DNA of 64,000 bases from Nematostella vectensis. Taxonomy: Eukaryota; Cnidaria; Anthozoa; Actiniaria; Edwardsiidae. This document shows, piece by piece, positions 41,401-45,400 of the stretch; the stretch's first letter is position 1; each line of letters begins with the position of its first letter. The notes below the pieces were generated by a model. It was not told where the DNA came from. It ran no database searches and saw only the letters and a program-made list of their open reading frames with translations. The stretch spans positions 14,082,566 through 14,146,565 of the forward strand of contig NC_064035.1 of assembly GCF_932526225.1 (NCBI RefSeq), in the 5' to 3' direction. A program made the translations under genes and the position numbers.

Positions 41401-42827
41401 GGTGACATTAAGTGAGAGAGAGACTCATAGGCCTTAAAACGATGGAAAGAAAATACAGTCACTGTATGGCCCAAACGAGGGCAAGGGAGTAACTATTATA
41501 CAGCTGTATGGCCCAAACGAGGGCAAGGGAGTAACTATTATACAGCGTTTTGAGATTATTATTCATCGCAAAGTGTTGTGTTGCTTTTGAGTGGTCCGCG
41601 CGGGATTCTACCGCCCTGTAAATGAACCAATGAGAGCGCGCGTAGCACCGTAGCTATATGAAAAGTGGAATTATGTGATTTGCGTTTTGATAGTGTTGAG
41701 TCAGGTAGGGTTATGCAAAGTTAGATGTTTTGAATGGGTTAGTATTTGGTAATGAGGGTAAAAGGTAATATCGCACACAATCTTAAACCAACCTTAAGTG
41801 TAAGTAAAGCGAAATGAGATGAGGTTTAGAATTATTCCAGATTTCCACGTTTGAGATTTCTTCATTGTGTCCCTGTAGTTGTCCTACCGACCGCACGGTT
41901 CTGTTCCATGATCAAGAAGACAAACAAGTACAGCGGTTTAGCCTCAAGGCGTTCCAGTTCGTCAATGTCCCTGATCCCACCTTCGTCTACATCCACTGCT
42001 CTGTAGTCGTGTGCAACGTCACAGATGAGAACTCCCTCTGTAACAAGGAGTGCAGCAAGTTTTCAAGGGCTCGCCATAGACGATCCGCTTACTCGCAACC
42101 TCTACACATAGACCTCCTCACGACAGGACCTATTATTAGGCCTGACAGTAGAACGCGCGCACAGACTCCATCACAAGGTAAGGCGACGTGGTTATCGATT
42201 TATTGATTGTTGGACCGCCGAAGGCGCACCGTATTATAGGCAACTTGCACAAAGAAGTCACGTGACTTTTTTGAGTGAAATTCAAGCCAAAATGAACACA
42301 GAAATGACTTCGCCCGTCACGCCAGAGAGCGATGAAAATAATAATAAAAAAATTTATATTAACGTAAAGCTTAATCCCTTGGTATTAAGGGTAGTGCCAT
42401 TAGTTGATCATCAAGTCCCTTCATCTAGTGTTGACTTTCCCGCGGACCACGCCGAAGCAATGAAAAAATTCCAGGGGGGTATCGGAAACAATTCTGGAAG
42501 GCTAGCTTTCGTCACCTATGGTAGAAAATTGCCGAGGAAAAGTGTTCAATAAAAAATATGACACTGGATGGCAGTTGAATATGTTTTACAAGACCATACA
42601 AATACGCTTGTACTTGTTAGTTTATTATTACTCTATTCATGACTTTAATTCCCACTATTACAGCAAATAACCTACCGGCGTTCCTGGGGCTCGTCGTCTC
42701 CATGGCCGTATTAGCCTTGTTAGCATTCCTAGCGATGGTGTCCTACCTCAGGCGCAAACAGACACGTCCTGACGATATAGAAGAACTAAGCGACTCAAGC
42801 GACGAGGACGATCAGATTAACGTCTAG
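1320..42827 (+). CDS. Giant EGF-mucin-ZP transmembrane protein (whole gene, 5' end outside window)
   Basis: Joined coding exons: 1320-1445, 1975-2100, 3200-3322, 3535-3648, 4750-4872, 5095-5217, 5433-5555, 6292-6417, 6788-6910, 7066-7191, 8178-8300, 8680-8808, 9590-9712, 10278-10391, 10785-10907, 12631-12756, 13121-13243, 13330-13452, 14125-14244, 14503-14625, 15021-15149, 15560-15682, 16179-16301, 16705-18609, 19647-24947, 26506-30084, 32071-37704, 38480-38608, 39392-39523, 39849-39881, 40170-40364, 40637-41033, 41879-42177, 42664-42827. All introns are phase 1 except the one after 41033 (phase 2). The exons sum to 20,603 bp and stay in frame to the TAG at 42825-42827, about 6,866 residues. 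Order: 23 EGF modules, about 5,470 residues of PETTxA-type mucin repeat, 2 EGF, ZP domain, RHRR furin-like site, one TM helix, acidic tail. By family (uromodulin-like and mesoglein-like EGF/ZP proteins) it should be a secreted-pathway, O-glycosylated, filament-forming surface protein. No signal peptide or start codon is seen, so the true N-terminus lies upstream. Joining all exons into one gene is inference from phase and order; two adjacent genes are possible but no internal stop, promoter or start supports that. Confidence 0.85.
1446..1974 (+). other. Intron 1, no feature seen
   Basis: A/T-rich intron of 529 bp between EGF exons 1 and 2. The reading frame runs on past the donor for some codons by chance. 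I see no repeat or RNA structure worth calling. Confidence 0.6.
1975..2100 (+). CDS. EGF exon 2 (calcium-binding type)
   Basis: Starts after ...gctag, ends before gtaatg, phase 1-1, 42 codons. It reads [18 protein letters not shown], then [12 protein letters not shown] and a slightly longer last loop ([12 protein letters not shown]). Six cysteines and a cbEGF start. Confidence 0.88.
2107..2322. repeat. About 75-bp intronic tandem repeat, three copies
   Basis: Three near-identical copies of a unit running from gatcaatag through ttccctca plus a G-rich spacer. The array begins only a few bases after the donor of EGF exon 2 (2100/2101) but does not contain exon sequence. The copies differ mainly in length of the G-rich tract. 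Confidence 0.85.
2323..3199 (+). other. Rest of intron 2, with a GC-rich inverted repeat at 2621-2690
   Basis: Within this intron a GC-rich block (about 2540-2770) stands out from A/T-rich surroundings. It contains an imperfect inverted repeat: gccggtgtcccgtcctgaag on the left, and the complement of gtcctgaacaggacacggcg on the right. Many gcgcg motifs flank it. It may be a non-autonomous DNA transposon, but I could not define its ends. The remainder shows nothing. Confidence 0.45.
3200..3322 (+). CDS. EGF exon 3 (calcium-binding type)
   Basis: Starts after ...ttgtag, ends before gtaaag, 41 codons, phase 1-1. It reads [12 protein letters not shown], then [12 protein letters not shown] and [11 protein letters not shown]. 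Its last bases and donor are triplicated in tandem just downstream (3304-3400). Confidence 0.88.
3304..3400 (+). repeat. 32-bp tandem triplication of EGF exon 3 end and its donor site
   Basis: Three exact or near-exact copies start at 3304, 3336 and 3368. Each contains gggtgtagag|gtaaag, so three equivalent donors sit at 3322/3323, 3354/3355 and 3386/3387. Use of the second or third donor would add 32 or 64 nt and shift the frame. The first is the one that keeps phase 1. Confidence 0.9.
3535..3648 (+). CDS. EGF exon 4 (short, non-calcium-binding type)
   Basis: Starts after ...tatag, ends before gtgagt, 38 codons. It reads [15 protein letters not shown], then [18 protein letters not shown]. 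It has six cysteines but lacks DxDEC. Same length and start style as exon 14 (10278-10391), suggesting a shared subfamily. Confidence 0.85.
3649..4749 (+). other. Intron 4, holding a 151-bp MITE at 4334-4484
   Basis: An 1.1-kb intron. Apart from the MITE listed separately and an imperfect gatgat-type microsatellite (about 4565-4605), nothing is recognised. A 156-codon ORF at 3941-4411 crosses the MITE and shows no domain, so I do not call it. Confidence 0.6.
4334..4484. mobile_element. MITE with roughly 40-bp terminal inverted repeats
   Basis: Left end aacaaatttcccatagtttt and right end, read on the other strand, give the same sequence and continue with ...cgtggtatgtac / agtggtatgtac. Total about 151 bp with a non-coding centre. 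Target-site duplication is not clear. A non-autonomous DNA transposon is the simplest reading. Confidence 0.75.
4750..4872 (+). CDS. EGF exon 5 (calcium-binding type)
   Basis: 41 codons, phase 1-1, between ...cgtag and gtaatg. It reads [35 protein letters not shown]. Confidence 0.88.
5095..5217 (+). CDS. EGF exon 6 (calcium-binding type)
   Basis: 41 codons between ...tgtag and gtagat. It reads [41 protein letters not shown]. Member of the abundant 'NALCTNT..CRC..G(F/Y).GDGKTC' subfamily of this gene. Confidence 0.88.
5433..5555 (+). CDS. EGF exon 7 (calcium-binding type)
   Basis: 41 codons between ...tgtag and gtaagc. It reads [41 protein letters not shown]. Confidence 0.88.
5574..5775. repeat. 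21-bp intronic minisatellite, about 9.5 copies
   Basis: Unit cagtcacttggcgtacagcy repeated head to tail with only one variable position (c/t). It begins about 20 bp after the donor of EGF exon 7. The unit is a multiple of three, so it is open in several frames on both strands; those ORFs are not genes. The rest of the intron to 6291 shows nothing. Confidence 0.93.
6292..6417 (+). CDS. EGF exon 8 (calcium-binding type)
   Basis: 42 codons between ...ctttag and gtaagt. It reads [42 protein letters not shown]. Confidence 0.88.
6418..6787 (+). other. Intron 8, with a dispersed-repeat-like block
   Basis: The intron repeats variants of gtgtcggtaagtg just after the donor (6415-6545), so donor-like sequence recurs imperfectly. 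At about 6585-6695 lies a C/G-rich block (ggccgtagcagggggtgggg ... ccccccaca) of the kind seen in dispersed invertebrate repeats. No boundaries could be set. Confidence 0.4.
6788..6910 (+). CDS. EGF exon 9 (calcium-binding type)
   Basis: 41 codons between ...cgtag and gtcaga. It reads [41 protein letters not shown]. The donor gtcaga is weak. Confidence 0.86.
7066..7191 (+). CDS. EGF exon 10 (calcium-binding type)
   Basis: 42 codons between ...ttatag and gtaact. It reads [42 protein letters not shown]. Confidence 0.88.
7192..8177 (+). other. Intron 10, with a duplicated 66-bp segment
   Basis: A 986-bp intron. A segment starting gtcacttgggtttgagaata occurs at about 7372-7437 and again at about 7564-7630, both containing acgcgcgcc and gtggattcg. 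The copies differ at several positions. The rest is A/T-rich; a poly-C run lies near 8110. Confidence 0.6.
8178..8300 (+). CDS. EGF exon 11 (calcium-binding type)
   Basis: 41 codons between ...tctag and gtaagc. It reads [40 protein letters not shown]. It ends in C instead of the usual G, so the split codon becomes Pro with exon 12. Confidence 0.87.
8680..8808 (+). CDS. EGF exon 12 (non-calcium-binding type)
   Basis: 43 codons between ...ttacag and gtaagt. It reads [16 protein letters not shown], then [16 protein letters not shown] and LSCVG. It has six cysteines but no DxDEC start, so no calcium site is expected. Confidence 0.85.
8881..9134. mobile_element. 254-bp MITE with TTAA ends (piggyBac-like footprint)
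   Basis: The element is bounded by TTAA at 8881-8884 and 9131-9134. The left terminus agccgcattgtcaccagttt is matched on the other strand at the right end (agccgcattgtctctagttt), then acttcc on both sides. The interior is non-coding. TTAA target duplication with matching TIRs is typical of piggyBac-type elements, but the transposase family is inferred. Confidence 0.8.
9135..9589 (+). other. Remainder of intron 12, no feature seen
   Basis: About 455 bp of mixed sequence between the MITE and EGF exon 13, with a C/T-rich tract near 9412-9436. No gene or repeat recognised. Confidence 0.55.
9590..9712 (+). CDS. EGF exon 13 (calcium-binding type)
   Basis: 41 codons between ...tatag and gtacat. 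It reads [41 protein letters not shown]. Confidence 0.88.
9713..10277 (+). other. Intron 13, no feature seen except the start of a duplicated block
   Basis: A 565-bp intron. From about 10203 (acaagttcaaagaatta) it resembles sequence at about 13640; see the intron duplication entry. Nothing else recognised. Confidence 0.5.
10278..10391 (+). CDS. EGF exon 14 (short, non-calcium-binding type)
   Basis: 38 codons between ...ggacag and gtaaag. It reads [15 protein letters not shown], then [17 protein letters not shown]. Same length and style as EGF exon 4. The acceptor (ttatgggacag) has a poor pyrimidine tract, so the exact start is a little less certain. Confidence 0.8.
10591..10784. repeat. Intronic segment duplicated at 13839-14016
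   Basis: The last 194 bp of intron 14, beginning aaaggacagtgggcgaacat and running to the acceptor, closely match 13839-14016, with shared phrases such as acagtgttgccct, ctaataatg, gcggccca and aaaagttaaagc. In this copy the acceptor leads into an intact EGF exon (10785). Confidence 0.8.
10785..10907 (+). CDS. EGF exon 15 (calcium-binding type)
   Basis: 41 codons between ...tttcag and gtaaga. It reads [41 protein letters not shown]. Confidence 0.88.
11028..11053. repeat. Perfect 26-bp palindrome
   Basis: The sequence tattagattgcaa is followed at once by its exact reverse complement. A further attgcaa half-site follows near 11058. Purpose unknown. Confidence 0.85.
11270..11480 (+). mobile_element. 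Hammerhead-bearing retroelement fragment flanked by TA repeats
   Basis: A block with the ribozyme followed by a unique stretch (about 11367-11448, including ccgctctactttcgagtatt) is bracketed by (TA)n/(TGTA)n at 11270-11320 and (AT)n at 11449-11480. No reverse transcriptase is present. A Penelope-like or retrozyme-type non-autonomous copy is likely by association with the ribozyme; ends are approximate. Confidence 0.5.
11326..11366 (+). ncRNA. Type I hammerhead ribozyme motif (short stem III)
   Basis: All conserved parts are present in order: stem I strand tccc (11326-11329); CTGATGA (11330-11336); stem II gtgg-gcaa-ccac (11337-11348); GAAA (11349-11352); a 4-5 bp self-complementary stem III (acaggcctgt region, 11352-11361); cleavage triplet GTA ending at 11362; and stem I return ggga (11363-11366). 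Predicted cleavage is after A11362. Hammerheads with such a minimal stem III are known from Penelope-like retroelements and retrozymes and often act as dimers. It sits between (TA)n tracts, so it is probably a remnant of such an element. Activity is not shown. Confidence 0.8.
11500..12630 (+). repeat. 74-75-bp tandem array carrying splice acceptor and EGF exon start, about 14 copies
   Basis: Each unit contains ttcagtatgtaaccccatct, a short pyrimidine-rich stretch ending in AG, then a copy of the first bases of an EGF exon (acgtggacgagt becoming gacgagttg). Copies recur at about 11606, 11681, 11751, 11825, 11898, 11973, 12048, 12120, 12194, 12267, 12340, 12414, 12489 and 12562, and the series ends at the real exon at 12631. 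Stretches 11562-11804 and 12083-12319 are nearly identical, implying a seven-unit higher-order duplication of about 515 bp. ORFs on the minus strand here are artefacts of the repeat. Confidence 0.92.
12631..12756 (+). CDS. EGF exon 16 (calcium-binding type)
   Basis: 42 codons between ...cttag and gtatgt. It reads [42 protein letters not shown]. Its acceptor and first 12 bases are the parent of the preceding 74-bp array. Confidence 0.88.
12757..13120 (+). other. Intron 16, no feature seen
   Basis: 364 bp of ordinary intron sequence with no repeat or RNA motif that I can recognise. Confidence 0.6.
13121..13243 (+). CDS. EGF exon 17 (calcium-binding type)
   Basis: 41 codons between ...gctag and gtatgc. 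It reads [41 protein letters not shown]. Only 86 bp separates it from the next exon. Confidence 0.88.
13330..13452 (+). CDS. EGF exon 18 (calcium-binding type)
   Basis: 41 codons between ...gcaag and gtatgc. It reads [41 protein letters not shown]. The upstream intron is unusually short (86 bp). Confidence 0.88.
13839..14016. repeat. Second copy of the duplicated intron segment
   Basis: Matches 10591-10784 over almost its full length, including the acceptor end (ttccag). A shorter upstream match (acaagttcaaagaatta at 13640 versus 10203) suggests the duplication first covered about 0.5 kb, with the middle part replaced or lost. Confidence 0.78.
14017..14075 (+). pseudogene. Decayed EGF exon at the duplicated acceptor
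   Basis: Directly after the duplicated acceptor, where the other copy has an intact cbEGF exon, the frame reads [13 protein letters not shown] and then runs to a stop without the cysteines. The position and the DxD start suggest an eroded copy of the EGF exon at 10785. The similarity is short, so this is inference. Confidence 0.45.
14125..14244 (+). CDS. EGF exon 19 (non-calcium-binding type)
   Basis: 40 codons between ...tgaag and gttagt. It reads [17 protein letters not shown], then [15 protein letters not shown] and ECKG. It has six cysteines and lacks DxDEC. Confidence 0.82.
14503..14625 (+). CDS. EGF exon 20 (calcium-binding type)
   Basis: 41 codons between ...tgtag and gtgagt. It reads [41 protein letters not shown]. 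Confidence 0.88.
14626..15020 (+). other. Intron 20, with an imperfect 45-bp triplet repeat
   Basis: At about 14870-14980 three imperfect copies of a stretch containing aaaaagtgcccgctatatag occur in a row. The rest is A/T-rich with no recognised feature. Confidence 0.5.
15021..15149 (+). CDS. EGF exon 21 (calcium-binding type)
   Basis: 43 codons between ...ttcag and gtgaaa. It reads [30 protein letters not shown] and a longer last loop ([13 protein letters not shown]). Confidence 0.87.
15150..15559 (+). other. Intron 21, no feature seen
   Basis: 410 bp of A/T-rich intron; nothing recognised. Confidence 0.6.
15560..15682 (+). CDS. EGF exon 22 (calcium-binding type)
   Basis: 41 codons between ...tttcag and gtttga. 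It reads [41 protein letters not shown]. The donor gtttga is weaker than its neighbours, so this exon could be prone to alternative splicing. Confidence 0.86.
15683..16178 (+). other. Intron 22, no feature seen
   Basis: 496 bp, A/T-rich, with the palindromic acatacatatgaatacata stretch near 15737. Nothing else recognised. Confidence 0.55.
16179..16301 (+). CDS. EGF exon 23 (calcium-binding type), last before the mucin region
   Basis: 41 codons between ...ggcag and gtaatt. It reads [41 protein letters not shown]. The following 403-bp intron (16302-16704) shows nothing. Confidence 0.88.
16705..18609 (+). CDS. Mucin exon A (635 codons of Thr/Pro/Ala repeat)
   Basis: Phase 1-1 exon from ...cttcag to gtatgg. 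It begins [20 protein letters not shown] and continues as hexapeptide repeats of the form (A/V)PETT(V/A/M), with variants such as [11 protein letters not shown]. No cysteine is visible, and almost every unit offers two or three Thr for O-glycosylation, as in mucin domains. Repeats here are more diverged than in exons B to D, so this may be an older array. The first ATG-bounded ORF begins at 16800, but the in-frame sequence extends back to the acceptor at 16705. Confidence 0.88.
18610..19646 (+). other. Intron between mucin exons A and B
   Basis: About 1.04 kb, A/T-rich. It contains the 231-bp MITE listed separately (18911-19141) and short repeats of gttaagca near 19270-19300. Nothing else recognised. 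Confidence 0.6.
18911..19141. mobile_element. 231-bp MITE with TA ends
   Basis: The left end tacacctgttttaattaagg, continuing ttgcaatcaaa, is matched in reverse complement by the right end (tttgattgcaaccttatttg gaataggtgta). TA flanks both sides, as expected of Tc1/mariner-type target duplication. A single end of the same family (gcaaccttattt...agtgtata) appears near 57412-57435. Confidence 0.75.
19647..24947 (+). CDS. Mucin exon B (about 1,767 codons)
   Basis: One uninterrupted exon of 5.3 kb ending at G|gtatgt. Two in-frame acceptors are possible: 19647 (after cttaag) or 19659 (after taatag), differing by four codons. It starts (DQVI)[12 protein letters not shown], then has a non-repetitive cassette with [11 protein letters not shown]. 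It then has some 270 hexapeptide units of the type (A/T)PE(S/T)T(V/L/M) and ends with a second cassette [13 protein letters not shown]. The array has 12-residue and longer higher-order periods; blocks such as [19 protein letters not shown] recur several times. Predicted to be an extended, heavily O-glycosylated rod. The minus strand is also open for 1,707 codons (19666-24789); I regard that as a by-product of the repeat. Confidence 0.9.
24948..26505 (+). other. Intron between mucin exons B and C
   Basis: 1.56 kb, A/T-rich. A dispersed repeat at about 25803-25907 (listed separately) is shared with 39220-39330. No gene recognised. Confidence 0.6.
25803..25907 (+). repeat. Dispersed repeat, copy 1
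   Basis: Begins cagcggcgtggccaggattt and continues with ttaacagg, gacattttctcctgtatttt and agataatctcttatgcattt. The same series occurs at 39220-39330 in the same orientation. Probably the end of a transposon family; the family is not identified. Confidence 0.7.
26506..30084 (+). CDS. Mucin exon C (1,193 codons)
   Basis: Exon of 3,579 bp from ...tacag to gtatga, phase 1-1. It opens [20 protein letters not shown], a linker that resembles the start of exon D (TLSPGGQ). It continues with hexapeptides mainly (A/V)PETTV(A/V)PETT, with distinctive variants such as [14 protein letters not shown], and a dropped unit giving [13 protein letters not shown]. Several blocks of about 90-130 residues (for example [19 protein letters not shown]...) are repeated almost identically three to four times, indicating recent large-unit duplication. 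It ends [13 protein letters not shown]. Confidence 0.9.
30085..32070 (+). other. Intron between mucin exons C and D, no gene seen
   Basis: About 2.0 kb, A/T-rich. A small repeat (cgaataagcgcctcccccga then ataagcg) lies near 30364-30395. Short ORFs here lack any recognisable domain and are not called. Confidence 0.6.
32071..37704 (+). CDS. Mucin exon D (1,878 codons, most homogeneous array)
   Basis: A single 5.6-kb exon from ...tttcaag to gtgagt, phase 1-1 (ending in C, which makes a His codon with the next exon). It starts [20 protein letters not shown]. The body is a nearly regular 12-residue unit [12 protein letters not shown] (36 bp), with variants such as [18 protein letters not shown] and a local run of six [12 protein letters not shown] units (about 36175-36380). 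The starting linker [18 protein letters not shown] recurs inside the exon at about 34985 and 36739, so the exon grew by duplications that included its own start. The minus strand is open for 1,891 codons (32066-37741), again a composition effect. It ends [10 protein letters not shown](H). Confidence 0.91.
37705..38290 (+). other. Intron after mucin exon D, no feature seen
   Basis: About 590 bp of A/T-rich sequence before the boundary-derived repeats that lead into EGF exon 24. Nothing recognised. Confidence 0.55.
38291..38500 (+). repeat. About 70-bp tandem repeat of splice acceptor plus EGF exon start
   Basis: Three to four copies of a unit containing cattctatttctat, an acceptor-like end, then acgagttaaaagacgagtgt and cttttgggtct, ending in cgatcgtaa. 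Copy starts of the exon-like part are at 38341 (AG kept), 38412 (AG lost) and 38480 (the real exon). The earlier copies hit stop codons or lose the frame. Confidence 0.88.
38480..38608 (+). CDS. EGF exon 24
   Basis: 43 codons between ...tcccag and gtaaca. It reads [43 protein letters not shown]. It has six cysteines and a changed calcium motif (ELKDEC). First module after the mucin region. Confidence 0.87.
38609..39391 (+). other. Intron 28, containing dispersed repeat copy 2
   Basis: 783 bp; a repeat shared with 25803-25907 occupies about 39220-39330 and runs almost to the next acceptor. An imperfect internal repeat (ggctga/aataagattt...) lies near 38980-39120. No gene. Confidence 0.55.
39220..39330 (+). 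repeat. Dispersed repeat, copy 2
   Basis: Same family as 25803-25907: cagcggcgtagcccggattt, ttaacaa, gacattttttttctatattt, agataatgtcccatacattt. Both copies lie in introns of this gene in the same orientation. Confidence 0.7.
39392..39523 (+). CDS. EGF exon 25 (calcium-binding type)
   Basis: 44 codons between ...cataag and gttagc. It reads [44 protein letters not shown]. Last EGF module, directly N-terminal to the ZP region, the usual place in uromodulin-like proteins. Confidence 0.87.
39849..39881 (+). CDS. 33-bp linker exon
   Basis: A short phase 1-1 exon after a strong pyrimidine tract (cttttttttcag) and before gtaagt. It reads [11 protein letters not shown] plus a split codon (His with the next exon). 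It contains an N-glycosylation sequon (NIT). It is short and rests only on the splice sites and frame, so confidence is moderate; skipping it would also keep the frame. Confidence 0.6.
40050..40070. repeat. Poly-C tract
   Basis: An uninterrupted run of about 20 C in the intron before the ZP exons. Similar G or C runs occur at 350-365, 719-736, 10677-10688 and 43433-43451. Confidence 0.9.
40170..40364 (+). CDS. ZP domain exon 1 (ZP-N part)
   Basis: 65 codons between ...cgtag and gtgata, phase 1-1. It reads [17 protein letters not shown], then [23 protein letters not shown]. The C1/C2/C3 pattern and the C-G-T after C3 fit the N-terminal half of ZP domains, which drives polymerisation. Confidence 0.88.
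40637..41033 (+). CDS. ZP domain exon 2 (end of ZP-N, start of ZP-C)
   Basis: Exon between ...tttcag and gtacga; starts phase 1, ends phase 2. It reads [14 protein letters not shown], then [12 protein letters not shown] (fourth ZP-N cysteine). It continues through the linker into [15 protein letters not shown] and [11 protein letters not shown], typical of ZP-C. One sequon (NAS). This region normally forms the beta-rich polymer unit. Confidence 0.9.
41034..41878 (+). other. Intron between ZP exons 2 and 3
   Basis: 845 bp. A 42-bp direct repeat (ctgtatggcccaaacgaggg then caagggagtaactattatac) occurs twice at about 41462-41545. Otherwise nothing recognised. Confidence 0.6.
41879..42177 (+). 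CDS. ZP domain exon 3 with furin-like cleavage site
   Basis: Exon between ...ctgtag and gtaagg; enters in phase 2, leaves in phase 1. With the previous exon it gives [13 protein letters not shown], then [18 protein letters not shown] and LCNKEC, the late ZP-C cysteines. It then reads [18 protein letters not shown] fits the consensus furin cleavage site that in ZP proteins frees the ectodomain for assembly. After it comes a mildly hydrophobic stretch ([13 protein letters not shown]), as expected of the external hydrophobic patch. Confidence 0.9.
42178..42663 (+). other. Last intron, no gene called
   Basis: 486 bp. A 96-codon ORF (42262-42552) starts at an ATG inside the intron but has no recognisable domain, and it is not joined by plausible splice sites to either flank. 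Confidence 0.5.
42664..42827 (+). CDS. Transmembrane and cytoplasmic tail exon
   Basis: Last coding exon, after ...attacag, ending with TAG at 42825-42827. It reads ANNLPAF, then a single hydrophobic helix of about 22 residues ([18 protein letters not shown]), a stop-transfer YLRRKQ, and a short tail rich in Asp/Glu/Ser ([15 protein letters not shown]). This type I anchor is the normal end of ZP proteins. Confidence 0.92.
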
Positions 42828-43377
42828 AGTCGCTTCTAAAGTGTATTACGTTTACTTTTAAAATTAAGGCTTGTTCTAGTGTATTGCCAAATCAAGCTCA
42901 CGACTGAAGAATTCTATATTGTTTTAAAAGCGAGCTGTAAACTGTTTAGCAATTCTAAAAAATTATGTGAATTTTAGCTTGGTATTAGCTTAGTATTAAG
43001 GCTGATGACGTTTTATATTCATCAGTATACGGATGATGATTTTATGTACACATGTTGCGAGATATCGTTAGCCCTATTAGATAATCTAATTAGATCCGCC
43101 GATTTATAATAACTCAGCTTACAAGAATTCCTAGACGTTCGACCAACCACATCCGAACATCACATCGCAAACACAGACTTTCTCGTTGGTTGATAATACG
43201 AACTTTGTCGTAAGGAGGTATACAGTTAAGCTCAAGTAGGCAAATGAAGTCAATGCCACAGCCGCCGTCAAAATGCGCCTGTTTTAGTGGCTTTATCTTG
43301 TCACGACGCGAATAATATATACTGCCCCTGAGAGTAGTAGAAATGTAATATGTAAAGGAATTCCCCGTGTCGTCGAT

Positions 43378-43383
43378 AATAAA
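43378..43383 (+). terminator. Candidate polyadenylation signal of the ZP gene
   Basis: AATAAA about 550 bp after the stop codon at 42827. It is the clearest canonical hexamer in this 3' flank, but usage cannot be shown from sequence alone. Confidence 0.45.
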
Positions 43384-43454
43384 CTGCTAAATAAGCACGT
43401 AACACAAGAAGGGGTAGTCTGGTTCCAAAGGAGGGGGGGGGGGGGGGGGGGTTA

Positions 43455-43516
43455 GTAGCCTGCGTAGCAAGCGTTTTCGCCCCATTCTTCGCGAAACGCT
43501 TGCTAACCCAGGCTAG
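43455..43516. repeat. Imperfect inverted repeat flanked by poly-G
   Basis: Two arms of about 25 nt (tagcctgcgtagcaagcgtt... and ...aacgcttgctaacccaggct) can form a hairpin with a loop of about 12 nt. Probably a small DNA-transposon remnant. Confidence 0.7.
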
Positions 43517-44702
43517 GGGGGGATATATCGATGGCTGTCTTGTCTAAAAGAGCCTGGGGCAACGAGTTAACGTGAAAATTATCGACGAAAAACGATTGAA
43601 GAGGACTCGCAAATATGGTATGTACTGTCATAATAAGGAATGGACCAAGGCCATGCACAAACTTCGTATTTTCAATGCAAATGAAGATAAAACAATGCAT
43701 CGGCTCAACCACATTAATTTGGATTGAGTACGGCTCATGGATAATACGACAATTTTCAAAACAAATTTATTGATATTGGTAGTTCTTGTGGCTTGTAGGA
43801 GATCATCACAAAAGCATTGACAAAAGTTCTTCTTAGTTACACGCAGTTAGTAAGCGTTTGCATGGTAAGATGGGGAGGGATGACACCACCATACCTTAGT
43901 TCCATTTGAAAGGCCAACCACCGCTGCCATTTTACACTCCTGCTCAATATAGAATCACACATTGTTTCTATTTCTATCGGTAAATTAAAGCGGGTGACTG
44001 ATATACTTTCAATGGAACATTGTAACTCAAATATCTGATTTGAATTGTTGATGGTTTTGAAGTTTTAGGAAAAAGCAGTTACATTCTTTACAAGAACAAG
44101 ACAAGAACAAGTTTGCAAATGATAAAAAAAATTATTAAAATTTGAATCACATGACAAATTCATATAAAATGATATTCAAATTGAAATCACATTTTTTGCG
44201 TACAATGCTAATTACCAAATAATTACAATATAGGGATTGTATAAATCTCCTCTGAGTTGCTCCATTCGGTCTGCAACCATAGATTTTTAAATGACTGGAA
44301 TAATTAAACTTTTTTTAAATTTTCCTATCTCTGACTCTAATTTGATTGATGATATTTGATAATTCTATTACTCAAATTGATATCTGCCATTCTACTTTTG
44401 GCGATTTTTTACCAGTACATTGCAAATTAGATTAGGGACCCAAGCAATAACTCGTTTTATCACGTGTTTTTGGATGATCGACGACAGCACGTGACTCAGT
44501 AGACTCGATATCATGTCTCATCAATTTAGCCGATATCACGTGACCTTAAAAGTCCCCATTCATTTAGTCGACATCACGTGACCGTAAAGTTATAAAATCT
44601 TTCAGTCGCCTCGGCCACATCACGTGATTTAACCGCTTCGTCCATCTCAAGTGAGCAACTACATTACGTGGCTCATACAAAGCATGGAGGTTATTACACG
44701 AC

Positions 44703-45400
44703 TCATGTGCTGTTTATATTACGTGACTCATCTGTGTCATCAATGTTACTCGACACATCTGTGCCGTTGATATTACGTGACTCATCTGTGTTGTCAATAT
44801 TACGTGACTCATTTGTGTTGTCAATATTACGTGACTCATCTGTGTTGTCAATATTACGTGACTCATCTGTACCATCGATATTTTGTGACTCATCTGTGCT
44901 GCTGATATTACGCGACTCATTTGTGCCGTCGATATTACGTGACTCATATGTGCCGTCGATATTACGTGACTCATTTGTACCGTCGCTATTACGTGACTCA
45001 TCTGTGCTGGCGATATTACGTGACTCATCTGTGTTGGCGATATTACGTGACTCATTTTGGCCGTCGATATTACGTGACTCATCTGTGCTGGCGATAATAT
45101 GGGACTCATTTGTGCCGTCGATATTACGTGACTCATTTAGGCCGTCGATATTACGTGACTCATTTGTGCCTTCGATATTACGTGACTCATCTGTGCCGTC
45201 GATATTACGTGACTCATCCGTGTTGGCGATATTACGTGACTCATTTTTGCCGTTGATACTACGTGACGCATCGTCGCCGTTGATATTATGTGACTTATCT
45301 GTGCCGTCGATATTACGTGACTCATTTGTGCCGTCGATATTACGTGACTCATTTGTGCTGCCGATATTACGCGATTCATCTGTGCCGTCGATACTACTTG
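44703..45400 (-). repeat. SH3BP5: 27-bp coding minisatellite in SH3BP5, about 26 copies
   Basis: On the + strand the unit is gtgccgtcgatattacgtga ctcattt, 27 bp and in frame, coding T(N/D)ESRNIDG on the minus strand. I count about 19 exact TGACTCA heptamers. Degenerate versions extend past the stop codon to about 44460 and, more weakly, up to about 45580. Confidence 0.95.

Larger units (their letters stand above)
42828..44702. other. Region between ZP gene and SH3BP5, both 3' ends
   Basis: The two genes converge here. It holds the presumed 3' UTRs, a poly-G run at about 43432-43451, and an imperfect inverted repeat at 43455-43516 (tagcctgcgtagcaagcgtt versus the complement of aacgcttgctaacccaggct). 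From 44460 on it holds degenerate copies of the cacgtga-type repeat that continues into the SH3BP5 tail. No further gene recognised. Confidence 0.6.

Noticed and set aside
42262-42552. 96-codon ORF in the last intron of the ZP gene
   Set aside because: No domain, no splice link and different composition from the flanking exons; likely chance.
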